In this document: positions 35,357 to 44,216 of the stretch, one piece after another
How the letters are laid out: every line of letters begins with the position of its first letter
Numbering within the stretch: the stretch's first letter is position 1
Source: JAICXG01 sp036825615
GTDB lineage: Bacteria; Verrucomicrobiota; Verrucomicrobiia; Chthoniobacterales; UBA10450
Length of the DNA: 64,000 bases
NCBI GenBank assembly: GCA_036825615.1
Contig: DAISXY010000013.1
Location: forward strand, 52,119 to 116,118
Direction: 5' to 3'
The notes under the pieces: generated by a model
Seen by the model: the letters and a program-made list of their open reading frames with translations, nothing else
Database searches by the model: none
What the model was told of the DNA's origin: nothing
Position numbers and translations under genes: made by a program

Positions 35357-38300
35357 CCGAGCCAGGGCGCGAGCCGGCGTTCGATCTCGGGCGTAAACGC
35401 GATCCGCCATGCCTCCCCCGCCTCGATTCGGACGGTCTGCCCGCTCGCGCTCGTGAGCATGAGCGTCACGGCCTGCGATCCCGGAGAGGAAGCGAGAATC
35501 TCGCGCACTGTGCGCAGTTCCTCCGGCGCAGCGCCAGCCGCAAAGCGCAACGTAACTGCACCATTTTCACGGACGCGTGGAGCGCCGTTCGTCTCTGCGC
35601 CGTTGCCGAATTCGTTAGGCGAATTGCTCTCCGCTTTCAACACCTTCGCCTTTTGCGCCGTCGCACGCACCGTCTCGTCGCGCTTATCGATCGTGCCGCG
35701 AATCGCCAGCACCGTCCCGGATTCGAGCGCGCCGGCGAGCGGGATGTAGGTTTCGCTCCAGAGCACAACCTCCAGAGTTCCGGTCAGGTCTTCGATGAAG
35801 ACAACCGCAAACGGTTTGCCCTCGCGTTTTGTAAATTTGCGATCGATCTGGGTGATCGCACCGGCGACCGTAAAGCTGGCGCGGTCCTCCAGTTCGCCTA
35901 ACGACGCAATCGTCTGGTATTTTCCCTGCGCGAAAAGGTGCGCAAACGCGTCGAGCGGATGCCCGGTGACGTAAAAGCCTAACAATTCCTTTTCAAAGGC
36001 CAGCTTTTCGCGCTCGCTCCACTTCGGCACATTGCGTTCCTTGCGCGGCGCGCTCGGGCGCGGGAGTTCGTCGAAAAGCGAGACCTGCCCGGCGGCGCGG
36101 TCGCGATGCGAGGCCGCGGCGGCCGCGAGCGTCTCTTCGATGCAGGCGAATAGCTCCGCCCGATCACGGCCGAGAAAATCGAACGCGCCGGCTTTCACCA
36201 GACTCTCGATGGTTTTGCGGTTCGCAATCCGCGAGTCCACCCGGCTGCAAAAATCTTCGAGCGAGGTGAAGTCCCCTCCCCGCTCCCGTTCCGCGATTGC
36301 AGTCGCCATCGCGCCCTCGCCGACATTCTTGATCGCGGCCAGGCCATAGCGGATCGCGCTGTAGCCGGGGGCGCCGGCCCCGGCCGGCGGCGCGCTTTCG
36401 TTCCTGCCGGGGTCAGCGCCCCCGGCTACAACTTCGGGCGTAAACTTCAACCCGCTGCGATTCATATCCGGCGGGAGAATCGGAATTCCCATCCGCTTAC
36501 ACTCGGCCACGAAGACGGAGATCTTGTCGGTGTTGTTGATCTCGTTGCTCAACAACCCGGCCATGAACTCAACCGGATAATGCGCCTTCAGGTAGGCGGT
36601 CTGGTAACTGATCACCCCGTAGGCCGCGCTATGGCTCTTGTTGAACCCGTAACCGGCAAAGCTCTCGAGCAGATCGAAAATCGCGTTCGCCTTTTTCTCC
36701 GGGATTTTATTCGTCCGCGCGCAACCGGCGATGAAGTTGGCGCGCTCCGCCGCCATCGTCTCCTTGTTCTTTTTCCCCATCGCCTTGCGCAGCAAATCGG
36801 CCTGGCCTAACGAATAGCCGGCAAGCCGGTTCGCCGCCGCCATCACCTGCTCCTGGTAGATCATGACCCCGTAAGTCTCGCGCGTGATCTCCTCGAGCAG
36901 CGGATGGGCGTAGCGGATTTTCGTCAGCCCTTTCTTCCGCCGGATGAAATCGCCGATCAGCTCCATCGGCCCGGGGCGATAGAGCGCGATCAGCGCCATG
37001 ATGTCTTCGATCCGCTGCACATCGAACTGCCGCGAGACGCTGGTCATCCCGCCCGATTCCATCTGGAAAATCCCGATCGTTTCGCCGCGATTGAAAAGAT
37101 CGAACGCCGCCTGGTCGTGGAGCGGGATCGCCTTGATGTCGAAATCCGGTTCGCGCTGCCGGATCAATCGGATCGTGTCCTCGATCACGGTCAGGTTTTT
37201 CAAGCCGAGGAAGTCCATCTTCAGCAATCCGAGATCGTTCAGCGGATTCATCGAATACTGGGTGATGACTTCCTTGCCGTTCACGTCGCGGCAGAGCGGG
37301 ATGTATTCGGTCAGATCGCGATCGCCGATCACGACCCCGGCCGCATGCACACCGACCCCGCGCGAGAGACCTTCGAGGAACTTGCCGTATTCGAAGATTT
37401 GTTTGGTCGCCGGCTCTTTCTCAATCGCGCGTTTCAGCTCGGGATTGCGGTCCGCGGCGGTGTCGAGCGTGATCTTGGGATCGTTCGGGATCATTTTCGC
37501 GATCCGGTCGCCGTCGGCGTAGCTCAAGCCAGTGACGCGCGCGACATCGCGCACCACGCTTTTCGCTTTCAACTTGTTAAAGGTGATGATCTGCGCCACC
37601 CGGCGTTCGCCGTACTTTTCGCGCACGTATTGCAACACTTCGCCCCGGCGCGCTTCGCAAAAATCCATGTCGATATCCGGCGGGGAAATGCGTTCCGGAT
37701 TCAAAAAGCGTTCGAAGAGCAACCCGTATTGGAGCGGGTCGACGTCGGTAATTTCAAGCACATAGGCGATCAGCGACCCGGCGGCCGAGCCCCGCCCGGC
37801 GCCGACCGGAATCCCGCGCTGTTTCGCGAAATGCACGAAGTCCCAGACGATGAGAAAATAATCGACAAACCCGGTTTTCTCGATCACGCCCAGTTCGTAA
37901 TTGAGCCGGCGCTGCAACTCGGCATCGCTCTCCGCCCGGTCTCCATAGCGCTTGCGCAGACCGCGCGCGCAAAGATCGCGCAACATCGCCTCGCGCGTCG
38001 TCCCGAACGGGACCGGATACTGCGGGTATTTCGGGACCCCGAACTCGAGCGTGAGATTGCAGCGTTCCGCGATCGCGAGCGTGTTCGTGATTGCCTCCGG
38101 ATATTCGCGAAAGCGCGCGCTCATTTCGGCCGGCGATTTGAAATACAGCTCAGGCACGTAACGCATCCGGCGTTCGTCATTCACCATCTTGCCCGTGCCG
38201 ATGCAGAGCATGACATCGTGCGGTCCATGATGTTCTCGCTGGAGAAAATGCACGTCGTTTGCCGCGACCATCCCGAGGCCAAATTCGCGCGCGAGCCGCG

Positions 38301-38877
38301 GCAGAATCTCGAGGCATTTCTGCTGTTCGGCCATTCCGTGGTCGTGCAGTTCGACGAAGAAATTCTCCCGCCCAAAAATGTCGCGATAATCGCTCAGCGC
38401 CGCGCGCGCCGTGCGCAGATCGTCCACTTGCAGCGCGCTGTTCACCTCACTTGCCAGGCAACCGCTCATCCCGATCAACCCGGACGCGTGCGCGGCAAGC
38501 AGTTCCTTGTCAATCCGCGGCCGGTAATGGAAACCGTCGAGGTGCGCGATCGAGATCAGCTTTACGAGGTTGCGATAACCGGTCTCATCCTGGGCGAGCA
38601 GGGTGAAATGGTAGGCCGCATCGCGCATCGAGTTCGGCCGATCCTTGTGCGACCCGGGAGCGATATACGCTTCCACGCCGATGATCGGCTTGATCCCCGC
38701 CGCGGTCGCCGCCTGATAAAATTCGATCGCGCCGAAAAGATTCCCATGATCGGTGATCGCGACCGCGGGCATCCCAAATTGGGCGGCTTTTTCCATCAAC
38801 TGCGCCATCCGCACCGCCCCGTCGAGGAGCGAATATTCGGTGTGGAGATGGAGATGAACGAAGGAATCGGCGGGCAT
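35353..38877 (-). CDS. dnaE: DNA polymerase III alpha subunit (DnaE1 type)
   Basis: 1174 residues, full length. The N-terminal PHP domain begins 'FVHLHLHTEYSLLDGAVRM'. The palm has D401 and D403 in 'PDIDMDFCEARRGE', matching the E. coli catalytic pair in sequence and number, and 'IMALIALYRPGPME' and 'GYGFNKSHSAAYG' are typical. A helix-hairpin-helix region, an OB fold ('FTVAGAITQIDRKFTKREGK') and a C-terminal domain follow. It is the replicative polymerase catalytic subunit. An oddity: about 24 extra residues (~ 'VAGGADPGRNESAPPAGAGA') lie between the 'PPDMNRSGLKF' and 'IRYGLAAIKNVGEG' motifs. They are encoded by a 71-bp palindromic element inserted in frame at 36360-36430. Confidence 0.97.
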   Translation of the reverse strand: MPADSFVHLHLHTEYSLLDGAVRMAQLMEKAAQFGMPAVAITDHGNLFGAIEFYQAATAAGIKPIIGVEAYIAPGSHKDRPNSMRDAAYHFTLLAQDETGYRNLVKLISIAHLDGFHYRPRIDKELLAAHASGLIGMSGCLASEVNSALQVDDLRTARAALSDYRDIFGRENFFVELHDHGMAEQQKCLEILPRLAREFGLGMVAANDVHFLQREHHGPHDVMLCIGTGKMVNDERRMRYVPELYFKSPAEMSARFREYPEAITNTLAIAERCNLTLEFGVPKYPQYPVPFGTTREAMLRDLCARGLRKRYGDRAESDAELQRRLNYELGVIEKTGFVDYFLIVWDFVHFAKQRGIPVGAGRGSAAGSLIAYVLEITDVDPLQYGLLFERFLNPERISPPDIDMDFCEARRGEVLQYVREKYGERRVAQIITFNKLKAKSVVRDVARVTGLSYADGDRIAKMIPNDPKITLDTAADRNPELKRAIEKEPATKQIFEYGKFLEGLSRGVGVHAAGVVIGDRDLTEYIPLCRDVNGKEVITQYSMNPLNDLGLLKMDFLGLKNLTVIEDTIRLIRQREPDFDIKAIPLHDQAAFDLFNRGETIGIFQMESGGMTSVSRQFDVQRIEDIMALIALYRPGPMELIGDFIRRKKGLTKIRYAHPLLEEITRETYGVMIYQEQVMAAANRLAGYSLGQADLLRKAMGKKNKETMAAERANFIAGCARTNKIPEKKANAIFDLLESFAGYGFNKSHSAAYGVISYQTAYLKAHYPVEFMAGLLSNEINNTDKISVFVAECKRMGIPILPPDMNRSGLKFTPEVVAGGADPGRNESAPPAGAGAPGYSAIRYGLAAIKNVGEGAMATAIAERERGGDFTSLEDFCSRVDSRIANRKTIESLVKAGAFDFLGRDRAELFACIEETLAAAAASHRDRAAGQVSLFDELPRPSAPRKERNVPKWSEREKLAFEKELLGFYVTGHPLDAFAHLFAQGKYQTIASLGELEDRASFTVAGAITQIDRKFTKREGKPFAVVFIEDLTGTLEVVLWSETYIPLAGALESGTVLAIRGTIDKRDETVRATAQKAKVLKAESNSPNEFGNGAETNGAPRVRENGAVTLRFAAGAAPEELRTVREILASSPGSQAVTLMLTSASGQTVRIEAGEAWRIAFTPEIERRLAPWLG
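36360..36430. repeat. Palindromic element inserted in frame within dnaE
   Basis: Terminal inverted arms 36360-36381 and 36409-36430 pair at 20 of 22 positions (outer 15 perfect: TGTAGCCGGGGGCGC). The outer octamer GTAGCCGG is shared with the element at the mbfA 3' end (53003-53062). E. coli DnaE has only ~10 residues between the flanking conserved motifs, so the element accounts for the extra residues without breaking the frame. Confidence 0.8.
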
Positions 38878-38885
38878 GCGGGCTC

Positions 38886-38913
38886 AGTATAAATGCGCGC
38901 ACCATACCCTCAA
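38886..38913 (-). promoter_or_regulatory. Putative sigma-70 promoter for dnaE
   Basis: On the minus strand, a -35-like TTGAGG (38913-38908), a 16-bp spacer and a -10-like TATACT (38891-38886) end 8 bp before the dnaE ATG at 38877. If used, the transcript would be leaderless or nearly so. Sequence match only. Confidence 0.35.
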
Positions 38914-39224
38914 GAAATTGGCGATTTTCCTTCGCGAGGCGCAGCGGGATGTCGCCGCCCAAATGGGGCCATCGTCCGCAGGCCGGTCGCGGGGTGCAGG
39001 GCGACCGGGCGACGCGGGTTTTGCAAGCATAACTCGCGAGCGCCGTTTTCCTCCAACACCACCACCAATCGCCAGACTGTCGCAAGGCGCGAAACTGAAA
39101 ATGGATGAGGGTTCCGCCACGAGAAAGCTCCGGCTTTTGAAGACAGAGTCTCGACGCCCGTAACTCTTGCCGGGATGCAAACAGTTACTGAGTTATACGT
39201 AGCAGAGGCATTTTGCCTGTGGGG

Positions 39225-39245
39225 CACCGGGCGTCTCGCCCGGTG
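39225..39245 (-). terminator. Hairpin after the SMP-30-like gene
   Basis: CACCGGGCG-TCT-CGCCCGGTG, a perfect 9-bp stem with a 3-nt loop, 6 bp beyond the stop of the minus-strand gene at 39251. A smaller AGGCATTTTGCCT hairpin adjoins it. There is no T tract. Confidence 0.45.
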
Positions 39246-39250
39246 TCTGC

Positions 39251-40483
39251 CTACTTCAACGGCACTGCAACAATTGCGGTGCTTTTCAACGACGCTGCGT
39301 CTTTAATCGTCCCATCGGGCTGGTAATGCCCAACGTACGAGTTAGCGATCACATTCAATACGTCGTGCGCGATTGCGCCGGTGGTCGGTTCGTCAAAGTC
39401 AGCATGATGCGATGATTGCAGCACTTTCACACTCGCAATTCTAGTCCCTCCCCCGGCCAGGGCGATCCGAATAACCCGGCCCGGGTTCGTGACATTCTGG
39501 ATTCCAAACAGGTCGCCGTCGTGCCAGTAAAGGCCATCGCAAGCTCCCGTAACGACTGTGTCTGGTTGCGGCAGGCGGGTGGGTGCGCCGGTCTCGAGGT
39601 TAATGAGCGCAATGCCGGTCGAGGTCGCGACGTATAACTTGCCATCAGCCGCGAGCGCAATCCCGTTGGCGCCCCGGAGCGCATCGGCGCTGCCAAAGAG
39701 AGTGAGTGACTTCTCGCCGGGTTTTTTGCGAAACAGACTCCCGCCGAAAGAATCCGTCGAGTAGATGGTGCCGTCGGGCGCAACAACCAGGTCGTTCAAC
39801 TGCATGGCAGCAGGCGCATCGAACCGATCGCGGAGTTGCCCATTCTTTAACTCATAATGCACGACGGCGTTGTGGCGCGCCTTCTGCGCAGAATCTTCAA
39901 AGCCATTGGTAGTGACCGCATAGAGGGCGTCATGGGCTGGATCTACTGCAAGACCGAGCACGGGATCCAGCGCGTCCACCCCTCGGGAGAAGTCATGTGT
40001 TCCCTCCCCTTTCGCATCGGTCACGATAATCTTGCGTTGTGCGATGCTACCCAGGAAAAAGCGATCACCTTTCGGGTCATAGGCGATCCCTTCCGGAATG
40101 AGTCCGGGGTCGGTTAGACGGAACGCGACCTGCGCATTGCGCGTCCGAATTTCTTCATCCGCGAGCTTTTTCCGGATCGCCTGAAAATCGCTGTCATTCC
40201 AGATGCCATCGAAGCCCGTGTCGCGTACCGGCACCAGACCGAGGTTGCGTCCTTCGAGGCTGCGCAGGAGCTGCAACGCCTTCTCCCGTTCGCTGAGCCC
40301 CAGCCGCACGATCGCCTCGTAGAAGATAAGCAAGCCGTCATTAGGCCGCTCCTTCCGCAGGCCCTGAACGCGCTCCAGGGTGCGCCGCGCGGCCGCCGCC
40401 GCATCGTTTTCCTCGGCCGCGCAGGGCGCACACGGCCAGAGGAGCAAGAGCATGAGTAAGAGTTGCGCTCGCGGGTTTGGCAT
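39251..40483 (-). CDS. Secreted SMP-30/gluconolactonase-like six-bladed propeller
   Basis: 410 residues from the ATG at 40483, which gives a clean signal peptide (MPNPRAQLLLMLLLLWPCAPCAA); an in-frame ATG at 40531 adds 16 unlikely residues. Residues ~25-95 are helical and TPR-like ('RLGLSEREKALQLLRSLEGR'), then an SMP-30/strictosidine-synthase-like propeller: 'IPEGIAYDPKGDRFFLGSI', 'LNDLVVAPDGTIYSTDSFGG', 'GANGIALAADGKLYVATSTG'. The 'EGIA' and 'NDLVVAPDG' strings include the usual metal-binding Glu and Asn positions of gluconolactonases, but the substrate is unknown. The 53-bp space to the divergent CHAT-hydrolase gene is very short for two promoters. Confidence 0.82.
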   Translation of the reverse strand: MPNPRAQLLLMLLLLWPCAPCAAEENDAAAAARRTLERVQGLRKERPNDGLLIFYEAIVRLGLSEREKALQLLRSLEGRNLGLVPVRDTGFDGIWNDSDFQAIRKKLADEEIRTRNAQVAFRLTDPGLIPEGIAYDPKGDRFFLGSIAQRKIIVTDAKGEGTHDFSRGVDALDPVLGLAVDPAHDALYAVTTNGFEDSAQKARHNAVVHYELKNGQLRDRFDAPAAMQLNDLVVAPDGTIYSTDSFGGSLFRKKPGEKSLTLFGSADALRGANGIALAADGKLYVATSTGIALINLETGAPTRLPQPDTVVTGACDGLYWHDGDLFGIQNVTNPGRVIRIALAGGGTRIASVKVLQSSHHADFDEPTTGAIAHDVLNVIANSYVGHYQPDGTIKDAASLKSTAIVAVPLK

Positions 40484-40536
40484 TGACCGGCGACACTGAG
40501 GCGAGCTAATCCAAAACGCAAAAGGATTCACACCTT

Positions 40537-43500
40537 ATGGCGATCATTACCCGGCCCAGTGGAGTGCGCGTAACGACGGATGACGCGATCGCGGTCGAGA
40601 CTGCCATCGCCGAAACGCCGGGTCGAGCCCGCCGGCGAGCAGAGCGCCTTTTTGGTCCCACACCAATGCCCGGTGCGGCCGCCTTGGACGGGAGTGAGCG
40701 TGCTGATTTGATCGAGGCGCTGCGGGCGCAGGAAATGGAGGTGCTGGACGAGGTCGAGCTAAAGCCCACGCCGGCCGCCCCGCCGACCGTTCGTGGCGCT
40801 CCTGCGCCAGTCCAAACGGGAACGGCAAATCTCGAACTTGATCTCGGCCCGGAGGACGGCGCCGTGCTCTTGCTCGAACAGGACGGTCTCTACTCCTGGC
40901 ATTTCCCGAGTGAAACCGAAATCCCAGCACCGCCTCGGCCGCGCCGCCGCGGGATCGCACCGGCGAGGACTGCCCGATTTACGATTGAATTTCACCGCAC
41001 ACCGCAAGCCGGGCCACAGCGTCGTGGGCTGGTCGAGGATTTCATCATGGCGAAAGCGCGTGCGCTTGTGCTGCGCTTCGCCGCCCGGGCCGCGCTTGGG
41101 CCCACGATGGAATTTCTCGAGCGCAATGTGCGCCGCGCGCTCGTGGTGATGGACAGAGACGAGCCGCAGGCCTGGCGCGCGATTGACAAGCTTTCGGAGC
41201 TAACTCTGCCTAACGATCGCCCGGCGCGGCTTCTTCTTTTCGTGCACGGCACCTTTAGCAGCACACTTGGGAGCTTCGGCGGGCTCGGCGTCACGCCGTG
41301 GGGTCGGACGTTCCTCGAAGCCGCCCGCGCAAACTATGACGCGGTCATCGGGTTTGATCACCCAACCTTAAGCGAGGATCCGTTGGCGAACGCGCGCGAC
41401 CTTTTGCAGCGCCTCGATCTCGACCGCCTCGCGCATCCGCCCCGGATTGACGCGATCAGTTACAGTCGCGGTGGTCTGGTCTTGCGCAGTTTGCTCGAAG
41501 ACTTGCTTCCGTCGCTCGCGTCCAAACCGGAGATTCGGCGCGCCATTTTTGTCGCGGTCGTGAACGGCGGGACGCTGCTCGCCCGGCCTGAGAACTGGCA
41601 CACCCTGATTGATCTTTACACCAATCTTGCCGCCGCCGCCTGTCGCGTGATCGCGCTCTTTCCGCAGGCGACATTCGGCGCGGTGCTGATGCGAGAGTTA
41701 GTGCAAGGAATCGGCGCCTTTGCGAAATATCTCGCGACCGAAGCAGTCACGCGCGGCGGTATCCCGGGCCTCGCTGCGATGGAACCGGATGGGCCATTTA
41801 TCAGCGCGCTCAACCAGACTCAGCCCGGACAAATGACTCCGGCCGAGAGTCAGTTCTTTGCCGTGCTTTCCGTCTTCGATCCGGCCGGGGCGATGAAGTT
41901 GAAGGAGATACCACAGCAGTTGTTGCTCGCGCTCACGAACGGTTTGATCGACCAGCTGATGGGCGAGCCTAACGATCTCGTGGTTAACACCGCCTCCATG
42001 ACCATGATCGATCCGGCGGCGGGCAGTTTCGTCAAGGACCGGCTCGACTTTGGTGTGAACGGCATAACCTATCACACCAATTATTTCCTCCAGCCGCAGA
42101 CGGTGAATGCATTGGCGCGCTGGCTTGGCTTACAAGCGCCGGAAGTCGCGACACCGGCGCGGCGGCGCTCGGTCACTCCAGTCGGCGGCGCCACTCAGCT
42201 GGAAATTCCAGCGCGGGTTGACACCGACGTGCTGGTGCTCTCGGCGCGTGAGGCCGCAGATGAGGCGCTCTCTGCTGTCCAGGGTGCGGAACCCAGTTTT
42301 GTCGTGCTCGACCGTTTTCATCAGGGGCAAACCTTGCGCTACGCCTACCCGGCCGAAGAGCTGATCAAGTCAGTGAAGTCGGCCGGCCACACTCCGCTAA
42401 TCGACGCGCTCCAGCTGCACGAGTATCAGGCCTCGCCGGCTGGAGCGATTTCCACCTTGCCGAACGAACTTCCTTCAAGTGCGGACCCGACCGGGCGACG
42501 CTTCGTGGCACTTGAGGGGGAGCGTGTGGTCGGCGTCGTGCCGTCGACCGTGCGTCCGTTTACGACCGAGGAGTTGGTCAAGCAGGCAAAGCGCGTCGCC
42601 GCGCCGGCCAACGATGCCGACCGGGTCGTGCGACGCCGCGGGTTGCCCAGCTTCGCTCCCGCCCCTGCTCCGGCGCCGGCGGCTGCGGCGGAGGCAAAGG
42701 TGACCTGCCATTTCGCGGCCGAGATGGAGGAGGAGGTAGAATTGGCAAAGGTCGCCACCGTAGAAGTAACCGTATCGCGCGAAACAATTACCCTCGCCCA
42801 GCGACAGGCTGCGGCGCAGGCAAGCGGGCAGGTTGATCCGAGCCGAAAGCTGATCCTGCACCTTCTCGCCAAGGTGAACTTTGAGTCGTTAGGCGAAAGC
42901 CGGGTCGAACTCGACATCCCAGCAGCCGGGCAGCCAGCGCAGTGCTACTTCGATGTGCAGCCGACCCACGAAGGCGAAGGTGAGATCTGGGTAGTCGTGC
43001 GCCAGGGACAGGTGCCGTTGGTGAATCTGATTCTGCGCCCGCGCATCGTCAGCCAGCGGGCCGGGGCAGCCCGCCGGATTAATGCCCCGGCTATAACCAC
43101 AGAAGCGCCGCGGCTGGCCGAGCCGCTCCACCAGTTGCGCATTTTCGAGCGACGCAACGGGAACGACATTTCTTATGAGTTCATCCTCGATTCCCCCACC
43201 CTCAACCTGAACAACATCTATAACTCACTGCCGCTACCCGGCGACCGCAACGCTTACATCAACAATCTCTACAAGGAGATCGAGAACCGCTGGGTTAGCA
43301 GCGGCGAAGATGCGGCTGCCTTCCATGAGGAGTTGCGGGCCTTTGGCGGTGATCTGTGGGACCAGCTTTTCCCCGCTGGCTTGCAAGCAGAGTTATGGCA
43401 GCACCGGGAGGCGATCAAGAGCATCATGGTTTTCTCGGAGGAACCTTTCATCCCGTGGGAACTGGTGCACATGAAGCAGCCGGGGCAACGCCTCGGCACC

Positions 43501-44211
43501 GAACCGTTATTCCTCGCGCAGAAAGGGCTGGTGCGCTGGCTGCATAACTACGGCTGGCCGCCGCAGGAAATAGCTCTCCGTCGCCAACGCTGCCGGTATG
43601 TAATTCCCGATTACCCGCACCCGGATTATCATCTGGCGCAAGCGCAAGAGGAAGCAGGTTTCCTCCAGCGCCGGTTCGGCGCGACGCCGGTTGACCCGCA
43701 GCCTAACCCTGTGCGCGAGCTGCTCCGGCAGGGTGGTGGTTTCGATCTGCTGCATTTCGCGGGGCACGGTGTGGCCGAGCAGGAGAACATCGCGAATGCG
43801 CAGTTGATGCTGCAAGGTCGAGTAGAAAGCGGGAGTTACATTCCGGCCTATCTCAGCGCGACCATCGTCGAACAGTTTGCTCGTTTGCAGGGAAGTGATG
43901 GCAGACAGCCGATCGTAGTCATCAATGCGTGTCAGGCCGGCCGAGCCGGTTACAAGCTGAGCGGTATCGGAGGCTTCGCCCGCGCCTTTCTTACCGGCAA
44001 AGCCGGTCTCTTTGTCGGCGCGCTTTGGTCAGTCGGCGATCAGCCGGCGCGGACCTTTACGGAATCACTTTATGAACGGCTGCTCGCGGGTGACCGACTC
44101 GCGGAAGCGAGCATCGCGGCGCGGGAGAAGGCGCGCGCGAGCGGGGAATCGACCTGGCTGGCTTACGTCCTTTACGGTCATCCCCACGCCGTCGTAACCG
44201 TGGGCGCTTAG
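40537..44211 (+). CDS. CHAT (caspase-like) protein fused to an alpha/beta-hydrolase domain
   Basis: 1224 residues without a signal peptide or TM, so probably cytoplasmic. After ~180 Pro/Ala-rich and variable residues comes a lipase/PGAP1-like hydrolase domain (~220-540): oxyanion 'LLLFVHGTFSS' (H237-G238) and nucleophile S310 in 'ISYSRGGLV'. A Pro/Ala linker and a ~130-residue beta-rich domain (~725-860, 'VTCHFAAEMEEEVELAK') follow. The C-terminal CHAT domain (~950-1224) has the catalytic dyad H1077 in 'LLHFAGHG' and C1132 in 'VVINACQAG', with 'GLFVGALWSVGD'. CHAT domains are caspase-related proteases, often partners in defence or signalling. It faces a second CHAT gene, stops 5 bp apart. Targets unknown. 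Confidence 0.88.
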   Translation: MAIITRPSGVRVTTDDAIAVETAIAETPGRARRRAERLFGPTPMPGAAALDGSERADLIEALRAQEMEVLDEVELKPTPAAPPTVRGAPAPVQTGTANLELDLGPEDGAVLLLEQDGLYSWHFPSETEIPAPPRPRRRGIAPARTARFTIEFHRTPQAGPQRRGLVEDFIMAKARALVLRFAARAALGPTMEFLERNVRRALVVMDRDEPQAWRAIDKLSELTLPNDRPARLLLFVHGTFSSTLGSFGGLGVTPWGRTFLEAARANYDAVIGFDHPTLSEDPLANARDLLQRLDLDRLAHPPRIDAISYSRGGLVLRSLLEDLLPSLASKPEIRRAIFVAVVNGGTLLARPENWHTLIDLYTNLAAAACRVIALFPQATFGAVLMRELVQGIGAFAKYLATEAVTRGGIPGLAAMEPDGPFISALNQTQPGQMTPAESQFFAVLSVFDPAGAMKLKEIPQQLLLALTNGLIDQLMGEPNDLVVNTASMTMIDPAAGSFVKDRLDFGVNGITYHTNYFLQPQTVNALARWLGLQAPEVATPARRRSVTPVGGATQLEIPARVDTDVLVLSAREAADEALSAVQGAEPSFVVLDRFHQGQTLRYAYPAEELIKSVKSAGHTPLIDALQLHEYQASPAGAISTLPNELPSSADPTGRRFVALEGERVVGVVPSTVRPFTTEELVKQAKRVAAPANDADRVVRRRGLPSFAPAPAPAPAAAAEAKVTCHFAAEMEEEVELAKVATVEVTVSRETITLAQRQAAAQASGQVDPSRKLILHLLAKVNFESLGESRVELDIPAAGQPAQCYFDVQPTHEGEGEIWVVVRQGQVPLVNLILRPRIVSQRAGAARRINAPAITTEAPRLAEPLHQLRIFERRNGNDISYEFILDSPTLNLNNIYNSLPLPGDRNAYINNLYKEIENRWVSSGEDAAAFHEELRAFGGDLWDQLFPAGLQAELWQHREAIKSIMVFSEEPFIPWELVHMKQPGQRLGTEPLFLAQKGLVRWLHNYGWPPQEIALRRQRCRYVIPDYPHPDYHLAQAQEEAGFLQRRFGATPVDPQPNPVRELLRQGGGFDLLHFAGHGVAEQENIANAQLMLQGRVESGSYIPAYLSATIVEQFARLQGSDGRQPIVVINACQAGRAGYKLSGIGGFARAFLTGKAGLFVGALWSVGDQPARTFTESLYERLLAGDRLAEASIAAREKARASGESTWLAYVLYGHPHAVVTVGA

Positions 44212-44216
44212 CAAGC

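Larger units (their letters stand above)
38878..39250. other. 373-bp intergenic region upstream of dnaE
   Basis: It carries a plausible dnaE promoter at its left end and a hairpin at its right end (both listed separately). Open frames through the middle are short and lack recognisable features. Nothing else is supported. Confidence 0.4.

Noticed and set aside
36904..38892. A 662-codon open frame on the plus strand
   Set aside because: It is antisense to the conserved PHP and palm regions of dnaE; composition is His/Arg/Asp-rich as expected of a shadow frame in GC-rich DNA.
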